DNA of 6,966 nt from Clostridia bacterium (GTDB lineage: Bacteria > Bacillota > Clostridia > Christensenellales > UBA1242), in assembly GCA_017537515.1 (NCBI GenBank), contig JAFYKO010000079.1, positions 1-6,966 of the forward strand. Direction: 5' to 3'. The notes under the pieces are model-generated. The model was not told the DNA's origin. It searched no databases and worked only from the letters and a program-made list of their open reading frames with translations. The translations under genes and the position numbers were made by a program. This document shows, in pieces, positions 4,977-6,966 of the stretch. Each line of letters opens with the position of its first letter. Within the stretch, counting starts at the first letter, position 1.

Positions 4977-5927
4977 ATGAGAAATTTAGAAGATTTAAAG
5001 AACCTTATTGGTCAGACACCACTTTTGAAAATTACATACCGTTATAATGGAGAAGTTCGCAATGCCTTTATGAAAGCCGAATGGTTTAATATGTCGGGAA
5101 GTATTAAGGATAGAGTTGCGTATTCAATCATAAAGCACGCTTATGAAAATGGAGAGCTTAAAGCCGGCCAAACCATAATTGAAACAACTAGCGGAAATAT
5201 GGGCCTTTCTTTCTGTGCTCTTGGTGCTTTTTTGGGCCACCCTGTCAAAATATTTATGCCAGAATTTATGAGTAAAGAAAGAAAAGACCTCATCAAACTC
5301 TTTGGTGGAGAACTTATTTTCGGAAAGTCTTTTACCGAACGCTTTGAACGTGCCTCAGAATACGCCAAAACAAATGATTGTTTTACACCTTTACAATTTG
5401 AGAACAAGTTTATTGTTCAAGCACATATTGATACAACCGCTCCAGAAATTATCAAACAAGCAGACGAGAAGATTACAGCTTGTATTGCCGGTGTTGGAAC
5501 GGGTGGAACATTAATTGGGCTTGCAAAATATCTAAAATCGATTGATAAGGAAATTAAGGCGTTTGCTGTTGAGCCAAAACAATCTTCACTTTTGACATTT
5601 GGCAAATCTAAAGGTAAACACAGAATACAAGGACTTTCAGATGAAATAATTCCTCCAATCTATGAAGAAGATTTGGTTGACGAGGTTTTGGCTGTGGACG
5701 ATACTGACGCAATCGCTATGGCACAAAAACTTTCGAAAGAACTTGGAATCCCAGCGGGAATTTCTGGTGGTGCAAACTTTATTGGAAGTGTTTTGTCTGG
5801 ACTTAACAACACAGTTTCTGTTTTCGCAGATGACAACAAAAAATACCTTTCAACCGACCTTGCAACACCTATTACAACTCCTCTTGTGGATGCAATCGAG
5901 CTTATTTCTTGCAAGGTTTTTAGATAA
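4977..5927 (+). CDS. PLP-dependent cysteine synthase family protein (CysK/CBS-like)
   Basis: 316 residues, a normal length for O-acetylserine sulfhydrylase-type fold-II PLP enzymes. Residues visible: NLIGQTPLLKI (9-19) at the N-terminus; the PLP lysine Lys44 in SGSIKDRVA; the substrate-binding loop TSGNMG (71-76); the phosphate-binding loop GVGTGGT (172-178); EPKQSSLL (199-206); GISGGAN (261-267); and YLSTDL (290-295). The family consensus is TSGNTG and GISSGA, so two substrate-contact positions differ. It makes cysteine from O-acetylserine and sulfide, or belongs to a related beta-replacement branch; the sequence alone does not decide. No cysE or other sulfur gene is adjacent. The start fits the family's usual N-terminus but lacks a ribosome binding site; the promoter -10 lies 8 bases upstream. 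Confidence 0.9.
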   Translation: MRNLEDLKNLIGQTPLLKITYRYNGEVRNAFMKAEWFNMSGSIKDRVAYSIIKHAYENGELKAGQTIIETTSGNMGLSFCALGAFLGHPVKIFMPEFMSKERKDLIKLFGGELIFGKSFTERFERASEYAKTNDCFTPLQFENKFIVQAHIDTTAPEIIKQADEKITACIAGVGTGGTLIGLAKYLKSIDKEIKAFAVEPKQSSLLTFGKSKGKHRIQGLSDEIIPPIYEEDLVDEVLAVDDTDAIAMAQKLSKELGIPAGISGGANFIGSVLSGLNNTVSVFADDNKKYLSTDLATPITTPLVDAIELISCKVFR

Positions 5928-5933
5928 CATATT

Positions 5934-5957
5934 AAAGCACGGAATGTGCTTTTTTTT
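5934..5957 (+). terminator. Intrinsic terminator of the cysteine-synthase-like gene
   Basis: AAAGCAC (5934-5940) pairs with GTGCTTT (5946-5952) around a GGAAT loop, and the T run extends over 5950-5957. It begins 6 bases after the stop codon. Confidence 0.88.
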
Positions 5958-5973
5958 GTTTTAATAAAGGAGA

Positions 5974-6067
5974 GGGGACGGACGACACGTTCCGGAGGAA
6001 CGTGTGGCTCGTTTTTTTTGCAAAAAAAACGAGCCGTAAACTGCTTTGCAGTTTACCGCCCGTCCCC
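5974..6067. repeat. 94-nt palindromic element able to fold as a four-way junction
   Basis: An outer stem GGGGACGG (5974-5981) pairs with CCGTCCCC (6060-6067) and can extend past an A/C mismatch by two more pairs. It encloses three hairpins with no unpaired bases between them. Hairpin 1 is ACACGTTCC/GGAACGTGT with a GGA loop (5985-6005). Hairpin 2 is a perfect 30-base palindrome, GGCTCG-T8-GC-A8-CGAGCC (6006-6035). Hairpin 3 is GTAAACTGC/GCAGTTTAC with a TTT loop (6036-6056). On each strand a side hairpin is followed by GGCTCG and eight Ts, so it may also end transcription from both sides. It lies between convergent genes and has the same outer-stem type as the element at 4113-4162. Confidence 0.75.
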
Positions 6068-6084
6068 GTTGGCTTGTGGTAATT

Positions 6085-6966
6085 TTATTCTCCCATACCT
6101 TTTGTTGCTTCTGTTTTTTTGTCTTTCTGAGGTTGTCTAGCCTTTGCTCCAGCTACACTGTGTCTAGGAGAACTTGAACCGGCGTTGAGGAACGATTCAA
6201 AAGCATTTGTTTTCTTTTGGTCCTCAATGTCGCCATAATGAATAAACAGTCCAGTGTCTGCAAGCTTGTCTTGTGATTTAGGCTCAATTCCTTCAAGAGT
6301 CCTCATACCATTTTTCCCAACACCGTAAGATACACGACCTTGTGTGGTTGATACATTGTTTCCGTTATTACTATTCAAAACATCTGGTGTGCGTGCCTCG
6401 CCTCTATTCAAGTCTTTTTCTGTGATGATAGGGTTGTTTCCGCCCGGCATATCACCTTGTTGTGTTTCTATATTGAAAGATTCTTCAACCCTTGATGAAC
6501 TAGGTCTTCTGGCTGAACTTCTAAGTTGTTTTTCTTCGTAGTAATGCCTGTTGCGGTTGGCTTTTTGTTCTGTGTTTAACCTCATACCACGTGCATAATC
6601 TAGGTCTTCCTGGTGTATGCGATGGGCTTTTTTATCAAACTCTGACCCAGCGTACCTATCATATTGTTGGTGTTTTTTCTCTTGATAAGCTTCTTTGGTT
6701 TCTTTAATAGATTTTGAGATAGATTTAACTGTGTTTTCGCCAAATTCAATGATATTGCCAGAACCGACAATTCCAATAAGACCAGCAATTGCAACAAATG
6801 GTGCAACGACAGGTGCAAATACGCCAATCACAGCCATAACAACCACTCCCGCACAACCCATTTTAATGGTGTAGTTGGTTATATCTTTAAGTCCATTTTT
6901 CCAAAGATTGTAAGGCTTCTTCTCTTTCTTTTCTCTGTTTTTGAACGCTGATGCGATTCGCTTATG
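6085..6966 (-). CDS. Unrecognised protein with hydrophobic segment and long polar tail (5' end outside window)
   Basis: The frame stays open to the right window edge, so the ATG at 6861 is probably internal; 35 further residues upstream are in frame, including KNREKKEKKPYNLWKNG and KDITNYTIK. From Met(6861) comes about 35 residues of hydrophobic, Gly/Ala/Val-rich sequence (AGVVVMAVIGVFAPVVAPFV, then AIAGLIGIVGSGN), long enough for a membrane hairpin or one helix plus a re-entrant turn. A charged, Lys/Glu/Gln-rich stretch follows (about 45-115), then a Ser/Asn/Gly/Pro-rich tail that looks disordered. No enzymatic motif is seen. CTAG-containing codon pairs are more frequent than in its neighbours. 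It could be the C-terminal end of a larger membrane protein, possibly from an accessory element, but I do not recognise the family. Confidence 0.75.
   Translation of the reverse strand, partial: HKRIASAFKNREKKEKKPYNLWKNGLKDITNYTIKMGCAGVVVMAVIGVFAPVVAPFVAIAGLIGIVGSGNIIEFGENTVKSISKSIKETKEAYQEKKHQQYDRYAGSEFDKKAHRIHQEDLDYARGMRLNTEQKANRNRHYYEEKQLRSSARRPSSSRVEESFNIETQQGDMPGGNNPIITEKDLNRGEARTPDVLNSNNGNNVSTTQGRVSYGVGKNGMRTLEGIEPKSQDKLADTGLFIHYGDIEDQKKTNAFESFLNAGSSSPRHSVAGAKARQPQKDKKTEATKGMGE

Noticed and set aside
5946..6140. A + strand open frame of 64 codons across the four-way-junction element
   Set aside because: It lies within the cysteine-synthase-like gene's terminator and the palindromic repeat, encodes repeat-derived sequence and has no family resemblance.
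6085..6861. Treating the ATG at 6861 as the true start of the right-edge gene
   Set aside because: The frame continues without a stop to 6966 and no Shine-Dalgarno precedes this ATG, so the gene is treated as 5'-partial.

Overview
The window is about 7 kb of AT-rich chromosome from a low-GC bacterium, most likely an uncultured anaerobic Firmicute of the Clostridia type. The evidence is a ribosomal protein L27 with the N-terminal extension that Firmicutes remove with the protease Prp, a prp gene between rplU and rpmA, a rubrerythrin (typical of anaerobes), strong sigma-A-type promoters, A/T-flanked intrinsic terminators, and the standard genetic code (TGA is used as a stop and Trp is TGG).

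Layout. (1) 1-765: the 3' part of thrS (threonyl-tRNA synthetase), ending in a terminator shared with the next, convergent gene. (2) 764-1570, minus: an unrecognised four-helix membrane protein with a soluble centre. (3) 1571-2016: a divergent control region with a strong promoter, tRNA-Arg(ACG), an unusually long hairpin terminator, and the promoter and structured leader of rplU. (4) 2017-2975: the rplU-prp-rpmA cluster (L21, the L27-processing protease, L27). (5) 3042-4103: an 8-oxoguanine DNA glycosylase of the OGG1 type with an internal insertion. (6) 4113-4212: a GC-rich palindromic repeat followed by a bidirectional terminator. (7) 4211-4789, minus: rubrerythrin, with a PerR-box-like palindrome over its likely promoter. 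(8) 4977-5927: a fold-type-II PLP enzyme of the cysteine synthase family, probably translated from a nearly leaderless mRNA, with its own terminator. (9) 5974-6067: a second, more elaborate palindromic element that can fold into a four-way junction. (10) 6085-6966, minus: the 3' part of an unrecognised gene that runs off the window, encoding a hydrophobic segment and a long polar tail.

Most of the window is housekeeping translation plus oxidative-damage functions: rubrerythrin removes peroxide and the glycosylase removes the oxidised guanine that results. I see no CRISPR array, transposase, toxin-antitoxin pair or phage gene. The least explained items are the two GC-rich palindromic elements, which share an outer stem, the membrane protein at 764-1570, and the partial gene at the right edge. 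I found no convincing new multi-gene system.
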